Assembly: GCF_011758655.1 (NCBI RefSeq)
Contig: NZ_JAAMPA010000001.1
Coordinates: forward strand, 1,550,001 to 1,614,000
DNA: 64,000 bases
Direction of reading: 5' to 3'
Source of the DNA: Modestobacter marinus
GTDB taxonomy: Bacteria; Actinomycetota; Actinomycetes; Mycobacteriales; Geodermatophilaceae
This document shows positions 50,903 to 58,842 of the stretch, in pieces. Position 1 is the first letter of the stretch; each line of letters begins with the position of its first letter. Under the pieces are notes generated by a model. It was not told the DNA's origin. It made no database searches and saw only the letters and a list, made by a program, of their open reading frames with translations. The position numbers were made by a program, and so were the translations under genes.

Positions 50903-52750
50903 GTGCCGGAGGTGACCACGAGTTCTCCGGGGCGGATCATCGGGATGCTGCCGAGCGGACGCCTGCTCCCCGAGTCCGTCTGGCAGCGGCGGCACCGGCT
51001 CATCATCCGGGTGGCGATGCTCTCCGGCCTCGCCCTGCTGGTGCTGTGCCTGGCCTGGGGGGTCGGCCAGCCGGCCGCCGTCGCCGTCCTGGCCGCCGTG
51101 GGCAGCCCGCTGCTCGTGGCTGCTGCGCCCTCGCTGGGCCGGACCACCCGCTCGGCCGCCACGACGGTCAGCCTGATGGGCGCGTGCGTCGCCCTGGTGC
51201 ACGTGTGGAGCGGGGTCACCGAGTCGCACTTCGTCTTCTTCGTGATGGTCGGCGTGGTGTCGCTGTACCAGCACTGGGTGCCCTTCGGCATCGCCCTGGT
51301 CATCGTCACGGTGCACCACGGGGTCATCGGGACCCTCTACCCGCACGAGGTGTTCGCCCACGCCGGGGGACACGACGCGTGGGCGTGGGCCGGCGTGCAC
51401 GCGGCGTTCGTGCTGGCGGCCAGCCTCGCCCACCTCGCCGCCTGGCGGCTCAACGAGGACCTGGTGCTCAGCGACGGGCTCACGGGCATCGCCAACCGCA
51501 CGCAACTGGAGGAGAGCACCCATCGGCTGCTGCGGGACGGCGCCCGGGCCAGCCTGCTGTTCATCGACCTCGACGGCTTCAAGGACGTCAACGACAGCCG
51601 CGGTCACGCCGCCGGCGACCAGGTGCTGCTCACCGTCGCGGAGCGCTTCCAGCGCAGCGTGCGGCCGGGTGACCTGGTGGCCCGGATCGGGGGAGACGAG
51701 TTCGCCGTGCTGCTCCCGGCGGGCCCGGACGACGCCCGGGTCGTGGGGGAGCGGGTCCTGCTGGCACTCAGCGTCCCGGTCGCGCTGGACACCGGGTTGC
51801 TGACCGTGCACGCCAGCATCGGGTTGGCGACCTCGGTCGACCCGGGCGACCACACCGCCGACTCGCTGCTGCGCGACGCCGACCTGGCGATGTACCGGGC
51901 CAAGGCGCGCGGTGGCAACCAGGTGGTCACCTACGCAGAGGGGATGGCCGAGGCCGCCAGCCGCCGGGCCGAGTTGCAGCACGACCTCGCCCTCGCCGTC
52001 GCGGCCGGACAGCTGGAGGTGTACTACCAGCCGACCGTGCGGCTGGTCGACGGGCGGACGACCGGCTTCGAGGCCCTGGTCCGGTGGCACCACCCCCGAC
52101 GCGGCACCGTCCCGCCGGCGGAGTTCATCCCGCTGGCCGAGGAGACCGGTGCGATCTCCGACATCGGTGGCTGGGTCCTCGAGCAGGCGCTGCGGCAGGG
52201 CGTCGCCTGGACTGTCGCCGCCGGTCACCCGGTGCGGATGGCGGTCAACCTCTCGCCCCGCCAGCTGATGGACCGGGCGATCGCCGCCGAGGTCACCGCT
52301 GCACTGCGGGACACCGGGTTCGCCGCCGACCAGCTGACCCTCGAGGTCACCGAGGGCGTGCTCGTCCAGGACGTCGAGGCGGTGGTGGGTCAGCTGGAGG
52401 AGCTCCGTGCCCTCGGCGTGGCCATCGCGATCGACGACTTCGGCACCGGCTTCGCGGGGTTGTCCTACCTGCGTCGTCTGCCCGCCGACATCATCAAGAT
52501 CGACCGCAGCTTCATCAGTGACCTGTCGGCCGGCAGTCCGTCGGCGACGTTGATCGCCTCGATCGTCGAGCTGGCCCGCAGCCTCGGTCTCGGGGTCGTC
52601 GCCGAGGGTGTCGAGACCGAGGGTCAGCGGCAGGCGCTCGCCGACCTGCAGTGCCAGTCCGCGCAGGGCTTCCTGTTCGCCCGCCCGGAGCCGGCTGCAC
52701 GGTGCCGCCCCGCCGGTGAGCTGCTGTCCGGAGGCGCCGTCCGGGTGTAG
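50903..52750 (+). CDS. Membrane GGDEF-EAL c-di-GMP protein
   Basis: A 615-residue protein with five or six N-terminal membrane segments (residues about 35-175) containing several histidines (ALVHVWSGVTESH, VTVHHGVIG). A GGDEF domain with active-site GGDEF in IGGDEFAVLL and an EAL domain with EALVRWHHP and the catalytic DDFGTGF, KIDRSF and EGVET follow. Both domains keep key residues, so it may make and degrade c-di-GMP. The GTG start could also be nine bases later. A terminator hairpin contains its stop codon. No target gene is adjacent. Confidence 0.92.
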   Translation: MPEVTTSSPGRIIGMLPSGRLLPESVWQRRHRLIIRVAMLSGLALLVLCLAWGVGQPAAVAVLAAVGSPLLVAAAPSLGRTTRSAATTVSLMGACVALVHVWSGVTESHFVFFVMVGVVSLYQHWVPFGIALVIVTVHHGVIGTLYPHEVFAHAGGHDAWAWAGVHAAFVLAASLAHLAAWRLNEDLVLSDGLTGIANRTQLEESTHRLLRDGARASLLFIDLDGFKDVNDSRGHAAGDQVLLTVAERFQRSVRPGDLVARIGGDEFAVLLPAGPDDARVVGERVLLALSVPVALDTGLLTVHASIGLATSVDPGDHTADSLLRDADLAMYRAKARGGNQVVTYAEGMAEAASRRAELQHDLALAVAAGQLEVYYQPTVRLVDGRTTGFEALVRWHHPRRGTVPPAEFIPLAEETGAISDIGGWVLEQALRQGVAWTVAAGHPVRMAVNLSPRQLMDRAIAAEVTAALRDTGFAADQLTLEVTEGVLVQDVEAVVGQLEELRALGVAIAIDDFGTGFAGLSYLRRLPADIIKIDRSFISDLSAGSPSATLIASIVELARSLGLGVVAEGVETEGQRQALADLQCQSAQGFLFARPEPAARCRPAGELLSGGAVRV

Positions 52751-52763
52751 GCCGGACGGCGCC
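52733..52763. terminator. Convergent terminator, GGDEF-EAL / PPOX genes
   Basis: A 12-bp stem (GGCGCCGTCCGG and its reverse complement) with a 7-base loop that contains the TAG stop of the GGDEF-EAL gene. It ends five bases before the stop of the convergent PPOX gene. Confidence 0.8.
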
Positions 52764-52768
52764 TGGGG

Positions 52769-53260
52769 TCAGAGCCGGACGGTCTCGTTCTCCCCGCCGG
52801 AGTACGGCTGGCCGGTGACCTTGGCCTTGGCGAAGCTGAAGACGCTGGCGAGCCGCCCGCCCGGGGAGTCCCAGTACTCGGCGGAGGCCGCGTCCACCCG
52901 GATCAGCACCACGTCGGGGTCCTCGGGACCGTCCGGGAACCAGGCGCCGACGACCGGGTTCCACAGCTGCTGCTTCTTCGCCAGGTCGTCGAACACCACG
53001 GCGTGACCGGTCAGCGAGACCCAGCTGTCACTGCCCGAGGTCGCGATGTTGACCTGCGGGTTCGCGGTCACCTGGGCGACCTTGCGCGAGCCCCGGCTGG
53101 CGAAGAACCACAGGTCGCCGTCGAACTCGACCTGCTGCATGGACATCGGCCGGCTCATCAGCGTGCCGTCGGGGGCGATGGTGGTGAAGACGGCGATCCG
53201 CTCGTCCTTCAGCAGCTCGGCCACCTTGCGCGTGTCGTCAGCGCGGTTCTCGTCGGTCAT
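52769..53260 (-). CDS. Pyridoxamine 5'-phosphate oxidase-fold general stress protein
   Basis: A 163-residue split-barrel flavin-binding protein of the general stress protein 26 type. Family stretches are AVFTTIAPDGTLMSRPMSMQQVEFDGDLWFF and the later VSLTGHAVVFDDLAKKQQLWN and WFPDGPEDPDVVLIRV. Members bind FMN or F420, and roles in stress are poorly defined. The ATG at 53260 is 60 bp from the divergent mftE start, so both may share a control region. Confidence 0.88.
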   Translation of the reverse strand: MTDENRADDTRKVAELLKDERIAVFTTIAPDGTLMSRPMSMQQVEFDGDLWFFASRGSRKVAQVTANPQVNIATSGSDSWVSLTGHAVVFDDLAKKQQLWNPVVGAWFPDGPEDPDVVLIRVDAASAEYWDSPGGRLASVFSFAKAKVTGQPYSGGENETVRL

Positions 53261-53320
53261 CCGCCTGCCCTGCCCGATCCGGCGGCGGACGACACCCGCG
53301 GTCTGGCAGGGTGCCCAGCC

Positions 53321-54025
53321 GTGGACGACGCCGTGCGACTGACCGGGGCGACCTGGCCCGACCTGGCGGGCCGGCCGCTGCTCGTCGTCCCGCTCGGCTC
53401 GGTCGAGCAGCACGGCCGTCACCTGCCGCTGACCACCGACACCGCGGTCGCGCAGGCGGTGGCCGAGGCCGCGGTCGGCGACCTGGACGGCGCGGTGCTC
53501 GCGCCGGCGCTCGCGTACGGGGCCAGCGGCGAGCACGAGGACTTCCCCGGCACGATCTCGATCGGCACCGCCGCGTTGACCACCCTGCTGGTCGAGTACG
53601 GGCGCTCGGCCGGCCGGTGGGCCGGCCGGGTCGTGGTGGTCAACGGGCACGGCGGGAACCTGGAGGCGCTGCGGGCGGCCGTGCCCCTGCTGCGGCACGA
53701 GGGCCGGGACGTCGCCTGGTTCCCGTGCGGCGTGCCCGGCGGCGATGCGCACGCCGGGCGCACCGAGACGTCACTGATGTTGCACGTGGAACCCACGGGG
53801 GTCCGGGCGGAGCTCGCCGCCGCGGGGGAGACCGCGCCGATCGGGGAACTGCTGCCCCGGCTGCGGGCCGAGGGCGTGCGGGCGGTCAGCCCGGACGGGG
53901 TGCTCGGTGACCCGGCCGGGGCCACGGCGGCGGAGGGGGCGCAGCTGCTGCGCACGCTGACCGGCCGGCTGGTGGCCGCCGTCCGGGCCTGGGACGCCGA
54001 CGCCGCCGGGCGGCTCCTGGGCTGA
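53321..54025 (+). CDS. mftE: Mycofactocin creatininase-family peptidase
   Basis: A 234-residue creatininase-fold metallopeptidase. Metal-binding residues appear in GSVEQHGRHLPLTTD (26-40) and the later VVNGHGGNLEALR, with HEDFPGTISIG between. MftE cleaves the modified Val-Tyr dipeptide, with its preceding residue context, from MftC-treated MftA. The GTG at 53321 gives the standard N-terminus. The C-terminal quarter is Ala-rich. It lies 6 kb from mftABC, separated by the SDR/MoxR/VWA unit and a GGDEF-EAL gene. Creatininase relatives exist in other pathways, but sequence and context favour MftE. Confidence 0.88.
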   Translation: MDDAVRLTGATWPDLAGRPLLVVPLGSVEQHGRHLPLTTDTAVAQAVAEAAVGDLDGAVLAPALAYGASGEHEDFPGTISIGTAALTTLLVEYGRSAGRWAGRVVVVNGHGGNLEALRAAVPLLRHEGRDVAWFPCGVPGGDAHAGRTETSLMLHVEPTGVRAELAAAGETAPIGELLPRLRAEGVRAVSPDGVLGDPAGATAAEGAQLLRTLTGRLVAAVRAWDADAAGRLLG

Positions 54026-54069
54026 ACCAGGGCCGCCCGGCGGCGCCGGTGCGAGCGGGTGGTGCGGGA

Positions 54070-55080
54070 TCAGCCGAGGGCGTCGGCGAACTGCGGGACG
54101 GCGTTCTCCAGGGCGTACTGGATGCCCGGGGCGGTGCCGCTGGAGAAGGCGTTGGTCAGCGTCTGGTCGTCGAGCACCACGGAGTTGCCGGCCTGCACGG
54201 AGGGGATGGCCTGCCACAGCGGGTTGTCGGTGATCTCGCTGGCCTCGACGAAGATCGGGAAGCCCACGGTGAGCCCGGCGTCCAGCAGCGGGAGCTGCTC
54301 CTCGCTCACCGGCACGTAGAAGCTGTCGGTGGCCAGCTCCTCGATGGCCGGCTTGTTCACGAAGCCCAGCTGCTGCATGAAGTCGACCCGCGGGTCACCG
54401 CTGACGTAGGCGCCGAAGCCCTCGGCCGTGTAGGCGGCCACGGCGACCTCGGTGCCCTCGAACCCGGGGTTCGCGGCGGCGGCGTCGGCGAAGGCCTGGT
54501 CGACCTCGGCCTCGACCTCGTCGGCCTCCTCCTCCCTGCCCAGCGCCTGCCCGACCAGGTCGAGCTGCTGCTGCCAGGAGGTCTGGTACTGGTCGACGCC
54601 CTCGGGCTGGCCGATGGTCGGCGCGATCGAGCTGAGCGCGTCGTACCGCTCCTGCGTGGCGGCCGAGCGGGTGTCGAGGATCAGGTCCGGGTCCAGCGCG
54701 GCGATCGCCTCGAGGCTGGGCTCCAGCGTCTCGATGATCACCGGGGGCTCGTCGTAGAGCCCCTCGGCCCACGGGCCCACGCCCTCGCCGCCGAAGCCGA
54801 GCCAGTCGCTCGCGCCGACCGGCTGGACGCCGAGCGTCAGCGCGGTCTCGGCGTCACCCCAGCCGAGGGCCACGACCCGGGTCGGCTCCTCCTCCACGGT
54901 CACGTCACCGAAGGCGGTCTCGACGGTGACCGGGAACTCCTCCGACGAACCGGCGGTCGGGTCGGCGCCCTCGGCGGCGGTGTCGTCGGTGGAGTCCGAG
55001 CCGCAGCTGCTGAGGACGAGGGCGGCGGCCAGCAGGGCGGTGCCGCGGAGGGCTCCGGTGCGGAGGGCGTGGCGGGACAT
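54070..55080 (-). CDS. Iron-siderophore ABC transporter substrate-binding lipoprotein
   Basis: A 336-residue lipoprotein of the FecB/FepB class. The signal peptide ends in the lipobox LSSC with lipidated Cys26, followed by an acidic linker (STDDTAAEGADPTAG). The domain body shows PTRVVALGWGDAETALTLGVQP and DPDLILDTRSA typical of ferric-siderophore binders. No permease or ATPase gene is adjacent, so it must use partners encoded elsewhere. The promoter carries a DtxR/IdeR iron box, so it should be induced by low iron. Confidence 0.92.
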   Translation of the reverse strand: MSRHALRTGALRGTALLAAALVLSSCGSDSTDDTAAEGADPTAGSSEEFPVTVETAFGDVTVEEEPTRVVALGWGDAETALTLGVQPVGASDWLGFGGEGVGPWAEGLYDEPPVIIETLEPSLEAIAALDPDLILDTRSAATQERYDALSSIAPTIGQPEGVDQYQTSWQQQLDLVGQALGREEEADEVEAEVDQAFADAAAANPGFEGTEVAVAAYTAEGFGAYVSGDPRVDFMQQLGFVNKPAIEELATDSFYVPVSEEQLPLLDAGLTVGFPIFVEASEITDNPLWQAIPSVQAGNSVVLDDQTLTNAFSSGTAPGIQYALENAVPQFADALG

Positions 55081-55098
55081 ACGAGCTCCTTCGGCGGG

Positions 55099-55117
55099 TC
55101 AGGTGAGGCTGACCTAA
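55099..55117 (-). promoter_or_regulatory. DtxR/IdeR iron box
   Basis: The minus strand reads TTAGGTCAGCCTCACCTGA, matching the 19-bp consensus TTAGGTWAGSCTWACCTAA at nearly every position. It lies 19-37 bp upstream of the lipoprotein ATG, overlapping the likely -10. Repression by Fe-bound DtxR/IdeR is the expected consequence. Confidence 0.88.
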
Positions 55118-55459
55118 GCACACGCAGGTCACGGCCGGGTCACCATCCCCGAGGAGGCCGGGCGCGCGGGCCAGGGGACGAGGCGCGGGTCGGGCGCCGG
55201 CAACGACCGGAGGACGACGTCGCCCGGCGTGCCGCGGTGCAGGTGCCACTGCCGCAGCACGCCCGGGGGAGCCGGGCGTCGCCGTCCCACCACTCACTGT
55301 GATGCGGATCACCATCGTTGGTTGTAGCGTGCACCGTCCGAACCAGTTCTGGAAGAGGCCGGCGATCGGGTCCGGAGGGAGGTCCGGCCGGCGCAGCTCT
55401 CCAGACGGCCGCGTGCACTCGACGCTCGGCGGCGACCGGGGTGGAGACGGGGGACGGAC
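55118..55459. other. Divergent space with no convincing gene
   Basis: About 340 bp separate the iron-box promoter from the flavoprotein gene. A minus-strand frame of 54 codons (55129-55293) has good third-position G/C but no ribosome-binding site, so I leave it unannotated. Nothing else was recognised apart from the presumed promoter of the flavoprotein. Confidence 0.5.
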
Positions 55460-56890
55460 ATGCAGGTCGTGATCGCAGGAGGGGGCGTGGCGGGGCTGAC
55501 GGCGGCCCTGGCCCTCGCCCGGCAGGGACATCGCGTGCGGCTCGTCGACCGGGACGACTCGCCCCGGCCGGCGGACGTCACCACGGCCGCCGGGTGGTCG
55601 CGGCGCGGGGTGCCGCAGTTCCGCCAGCCGCACGCCTTCCTGGCCCGGCTCTCCCGGGAGCTGCAGCGCGGGCTCCCCGACGTGCTCGACCGGCTGCGGG
55701 CGATCGGCGTGCCCCAGGTCGAGCTGATCGACGGCCTGCAGGCGATGTGGTGCCGGCGCAGCACGCTGGAGTGGGTGCTGCGGGGCATGGCCGAGGCCGA
55801 GCCCGGCGTGACCCTCGGGTACGCCACCGTGGCGAGCGTGCGGGTCGACGGCGGGTCGGTCACCGGCGTCGTCCTGGCCGGCGGGACCGTGCTGCCCGCC
55901 GACCTGGTGGTCGACGCCACCGGACGGCGCGGGCGCGTGTCGCGGCCCTGGCTGCAGGAGGCCGTCGACGAGCCCGCTGACGAGGTCTACGCCTCCCGGC
56001 GCTACCGCACCCTGCCGGGCGCGTCGTTCGGGCCGGTCAACCGCGGGGTGATCTCCGTGGCCGAGGGCGACGCCTACTCCCTGCTCGTGTTCCCGCACGA
56101 CGCCGGCGTCTTCACCGTCTGCTTCACCCGGCTGCCCGACGACCCCGGGCTGGCCGTGTTGCGCGAGGCGCCGGCGTTCGAGGCCGCCGCTCGCCGGGTG
56201 TCGCTGGCCGCGGGCTGGACCGACGTCGAGCGGGCCGAGCCGATCGCGGACGTGGAGGTCATGGGCGGGCTGCGCAACAGGCTCCGGGTCCTGCACCCGT
56301 CGGCGCCGCTCGGGCTGCAGCCGCTCGCGGACGCCGTCTGCACGACGAACCCGCACTACGGCCGCGGCACCTCCCTGGCGGTCGCGCACGCCCTCCGCCT
56401 CGCCGACGCGGTCGCCGCCGCTCCCGCGGACCCCCGCGCCTGGCGGGCGGCGTCGGACGACTGGGAGCAGGGGGAGCTGCGGGCCTGGTTCGACGACGCC
56501 CGGCTGGCCGACCGGGCCCGGGCCGCGATGTGGCGGAACGTGCGCGACGGCCGGCCGCCGCTGGCCCCGCCGGACGCAGCACCCAGGGACGGCGCCACGG
56601 CGGGTGGTCACGCGGAGGCCGGTCGGGAGGTCCCGCACCTGATGGTGCTGGCGGCCGCCGGCGTCGACCGCACGGTCGGCCGGGCGGTGCTGCGCCACAT
56701 GCACATGGTCGACCCGCCCGCGGCGCTGGCATCGGTGCGCCCGCGGGTGGCCGACCTGCTGACGCGGGGGTGGCTCCCCGGCCGTCCCGTCCCGGGGCAG
56801 GAGGTCCCGGGACCCCCGAACGGCGTCCCGGCCGCACCGCCGCACCGCGAGCTCGTCGACGAGCTCGGGTCGCTCAGCGGGTCCCGCTGA
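55460..56890 (+). CDS. FAD-dependent oxidoreductase (geranylgeranyl reductase/halogenase-like)
   Basis: A 476-residue flavoprotein. The N-terminal dinucleotide motif is IAGGGVAGLTAALALARQG, followed by a long FAD_binding_3-like body with VVDATGRRGRVSRPWL (about residues 152-167) and a GRGTSLAVAHALRLADAV segment near 305. It resembles FAD-dependent monooxygenases and geranylgeranyl reductases; the substrate cannot be told. There is no C-terminal membrane helix, and it is not a GMC-type protein, so it is not MftG. The start ATG at 55460 follows GGACGG. It is monocistronic. Confidence 0.8.
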   Translation: MQVVIAGGGVAGLTAALALARQGHRVRLVDRDDSPRPADVTTAAGWSRRGVPQFRQPHAFLARLSRELQRGLPDVLDRLRAIGVPQVELIDGLQAMWCRRSTLEWVLRGMAEAEPGVTLGYATVASVRVDGGSVTGVVLAGGTVLPADLVVDATGRRGRVSRPWLQEAVDEPADEVYASRRYRTLPGASFGPVNRGVISVAEGDAYSLLVFPHDAGVFTVCFTRLPDDPGLAVLREAPAFEAAARRVSLAAGWTDVERAEPIADVEVMGGLRNRLRVLHPSAPLGLQPLADAVCTTNPHYGRGTSLAVAHALRLADAVAAAPADPRAWRAASDDWEQGELRAWFDDARLADRARAAMWRNVRDGRPPLAPPDAAPRDGATAGGHAEAGREVPHLMVLAAAGVDRTVGRAVLRHMHMVDPPAALASVRPRVADLLTRGWLPGRPVPGQEVPGPPNGVPAAPPHRELVDELGSLSGSR

Positions 56891-57043
56891 GGTGCGAGCG
56901 ACGCGGGCCGGCACCGCCCCGCGCGCCGCCCCGGGACCTCCCCGGGACGGGGAACAACTCCGCAGCCGGGGTGTTGTCCATGGCACCGCGATCAGCCCGC
57001 CCCAGTGGGGGTGGACGTCCCGCGCAGACCGAGAGGACCAGCC

Positions 57044-57295
57044 ATGCAGAACGGCATCCACCCCGAGTACCGCACCGTCGTCTTCCAGGACACCGCGACC
57101 GGGGCCACCTTCCGCACCCGCAGCACCGTGCAGACCAGCCGGACCATCGAGCTGGACGGCGAGACGCTGCCGGTGGTCCCGGTCGAGATCAGTGCCTCCT
57201 CGCACCCGTTCTGGACCGGCAACCAGCGGGTGCTCGACACCGCCGGCCGGGTCGAGAAGTTCAACCAGCGGTACGGCGCGCGCACCCGCAGCTGA
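57044..57295 (+). CDS. rpmE2: 50S ribosomal protein L31, type B (zinc-independent)
   Basis: An 83-residue ribosomal protein starting [20 protein letters not shown], the type-B L31 hallmark. The four zinc-ligand cysteines of the normal L31 are absent, so it works when zinc is scarce. Genes of this type are usually repressed by Zur. No classical Zur box could be recognised in the 150 bp upstream, although an interrupted GGAACAAC/GTTGTCC dyad is present. The ATG follows GAGAGGA. A terminator follows. Confidence 0.95.
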   Translation: MQNGIHPEYRTVVFQDTATGATFRTRSTVQTSRTIELDGETLPVVPVEISASSHPFWTGNQRVLDTAGRVEKFNQRYGARTRS

Positions 57296-57309
57296 CGCAC
57301 CGCACTCCC

Positions 57310-57349
57310 CGACGCCCTCGTCGGCCCGCCCGGGCCGGCGAGGGCGTCG
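57310..57349. terminator. Convergent terminator, rpmE2 / 57371 gene
   Basis: An 11-bp outer stem (CGACGCCCTCG with its reverse complement at 57339-57349) encloses a partly paired GGCCC/GGGCC inner stem. It is placed 15 bp after the L31 stop and 22 bp before the opposing stop. Confidence 0.8.
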
Positions 57350-57370
57350 TCGTCTGCGCGCTCGGTCGTC

Positions 57371-58381
57371 TCAGCGGTCGGCCGGCACCGTCGCCGGCAG
57401 GGCGCGGACGGCGCGCAGCCCGACGGCGCCGGCGACGACGGAGGTCCCGACCACGCCGAGCGTCACCGCCAGCACGGTCGTGGACCACCCGGTCGGGACG
57501 GCGTAGGCCAACCGGCCGGCCAGGGTCGGCACCAGCGCGGCGGCGAGCACGGCGACGGCCAGCTCGGCCGGTCCCCGCGCCGGCCGCCGGCGGCCCAGCA
57601 GCGCCGCGCCGGTCAGCACCAGCACGGTGCCCAGGTGCACGAAGGGGTCGGCCAGGGCGAGCAGCCAGCCCGCCGGCTCGGCCGGAGCCCGGGTCAACGC
57701 GGTGAGACCGACCGCCCACGGGGCGAGGACCACCACGCCGAGCCAGCAGGGCCACCACGGGCGCCGCACCGGGGGGCCGGCCGGGGCCAGGGCGGCCGCG
57801 ACCAGCGGCACGGCGAGGGTGAACCCGGTCAGCAGCGGGCCGGGACCGACCGGGCCCGGGAACGCCACCTCGGCGGAGGCCACCTCGACGACGTGGCCGG
57901 CCAGCACGGCCACGGCCAGCGGGCGGGTGGCGGCCAGTCCGCGGACGGCGCAGACGCCCAGGGCCACGGTGAGGGCGGAGACCACCGTGGAGACGGCGTC
58001 CCGAGGTCCCCACAGGGGCGTCCCGCCCAGGTCCGGGGCGTCGACCAGGGGGATCACGCCGTGCAGCCACGCCGTCGACACCAGCCCGACGAGGGCCATC
58101 GACGCCAGGGTCACCGTGCCGGCCACGGCCACCAGCCGGACCGTCCGTCCGGTCGCCACCGCGCGGACCGAGGCGCCGGGTGCGCCCAGGCGGAGCCGCA
58201 CCGCCAGCCGGGCGACGTCCAGCCGGTCGCGCAGCGACGGGCTGCCGAACTCGGCGTACTCGGGGTCGTCGGCGGTCTCCACCTGCAGGTAGGTCTCGGT
58301 CATGTCGTCGGCCCAGCGCGACCGGGCCGGCTCCGGCAGCCAGGCCAGCAGTCGCCGGTAGCGCTGCTCCAGCGGGCTCAT
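57371..58381 (-). CDS. Polytopic membrane protein coupled to a PadR regulator
   Basis: A 336-residue protein. The first 70 residues form a soluble HAAS-like segment (MSPLEQRYRRLLAWLPEPARSRW, DMTETYLQVET), found in proteins that couple to PadR regulators. About seven membrane helices follow. The ATG overlaps the PadR stop as ATGA. PadR-HAAS pairs commonly control membrane or transport functions. The specific role is unknown. Confidence 0.82.
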   Translation of the reverse strand: MSPLEQRYRRLLAWLPEPARSRWADDMTETYLQVETADDPEYAEFGSPSLRDRLDVARLAVRLRLGAPGASVRAVATGRTVRLVAVAGTVTLASMALVGLVSTAWLHGVIPLVDAPDLGGTPLWGPRDAVSTVVSALTVALGVCAVRGLAATRPLAVAVLAGHVVEVASAEVAFPGPVGPGPLLTGFTLAVPLVAAALAPAGPPVRRPWWPCWLGVVVLAPWAVGLTALTRAPAEPAGWLLALADPFVHLGTVLVLTGAALLGRRRPARGPAELAVAVLAAALVPTLAGRLAYAVPTGWSTTVLAVTLGVVGTSVVAGAVGLRAVRALPATVPADR

Positions 58382-58704
58382 GCCGGCCGCACCGCCAGCC
58401 GGGCCCGGGCCGCGCGGGCGTTGGCCTCCTGCCGGGCGACCTCGGCCTCCAGGGCCAGCCGGCCGGCGTCGGTGAGCCGGAAGTAACGGCGCAGCCGGCC
58501 GGCGTGCACCTCCTCCCGGTCCGGGGTCACCTGTCCCTCGGCGACCAGCCGGTCCAGCACTCCGTACAGCGTGCCGACCCGCAGCGTCACCCGGCCGCCG
58601 GACAGGCCCTGCACCTCCGCGATCACGCCGTACCCGTGCCTCGGCCGGTCGGCCAGGGCCGCCAGCACGAAGAAGGTCGGCTCGGTGAGCGGCCGGACGT
58701 CCAT
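58378..58704 (-). CDS. PadR-family regulator
   Basis: A 108-residue PadR winged-helix protein (TFFVLAALADRPRHGYGVIAEV, then VTLRVGTLYGVLDRLVAEGQV and RRYFRLTDAGRLALEAEV). The C-terminal helix is for dimerisation. The stop overlaps the start of the membrane gene. A 21-bp inverted repeat begins 21 bp upstream of its ATG, which is the best candidate for autoregulation. The nucleobase permease operon starts on the far side of the repeat and may be regulated too. Confidence 0.9.
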   Translation of the reverse strand: MDVRPLTEPTFFVLAALADRPRHGYGVIAEVQGLSGGRVTLRVGTLYGVLDRLVAEGQVTPDREEVHAGRLRRYFRLTDAGRLALEAEVARQEANARAARARLAVRPA

Positions 58705-58724
58705 GCGGGGACGCTAGCGGCTCC

Positions 58725-58745
58725 ATGCATCGGCTGTCGATGCAT
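58725..58745. promoter_or_regulatory. Perfect 8-bp inverted repeat, probable PadR operator
   Basis: ATGCATCG, spacer GCTGT, CGATGCAT. The arms are perfect and AT-rich for this genome. ATGCAT-containing dyads are usual PadR targets. It lies in the padR/permease divergent region and so can control both directions. Confidence 0.7.
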
Positions 58746-58842
58746 CGACGCCCGGAGTGCCGCGGAGCTGTCGGCGACCACGGTTAGGGTCCGGCTCCGG
58801 GAGCGGGGCGTGGGCGCCCGCCGGCGAGGACGGAGCACGCGG

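Noticed and set aside
49226-52228. 1000-codon open frame on the minus strand
   Set aside because: It is antisense to the MoxR, VWA and GGDEF-EAL genes. Its translation is low-complexity Arg/Ser/Pro with no domain; long antisense frames are expected at this GC content.
55140-55418. 92-codon minus-strand frame upstream of the lipoprotein
   Set aside because: It is rich in Arg, Cys and Ser with no ribosome-binding site and looks like an out-of-frame shadow of noncoding sequence.
55460-56890. Flavoprotein as the missing mycofactocin enzyme MftD or MftG
   Set aside because: MftD is an FMN-dependent alpha-hydroxyacid-oxidase-fold protein and MftG a GMC oxidoreductase. This protein has an FAD_binding_3-type N-terminus and lacks both signatures.
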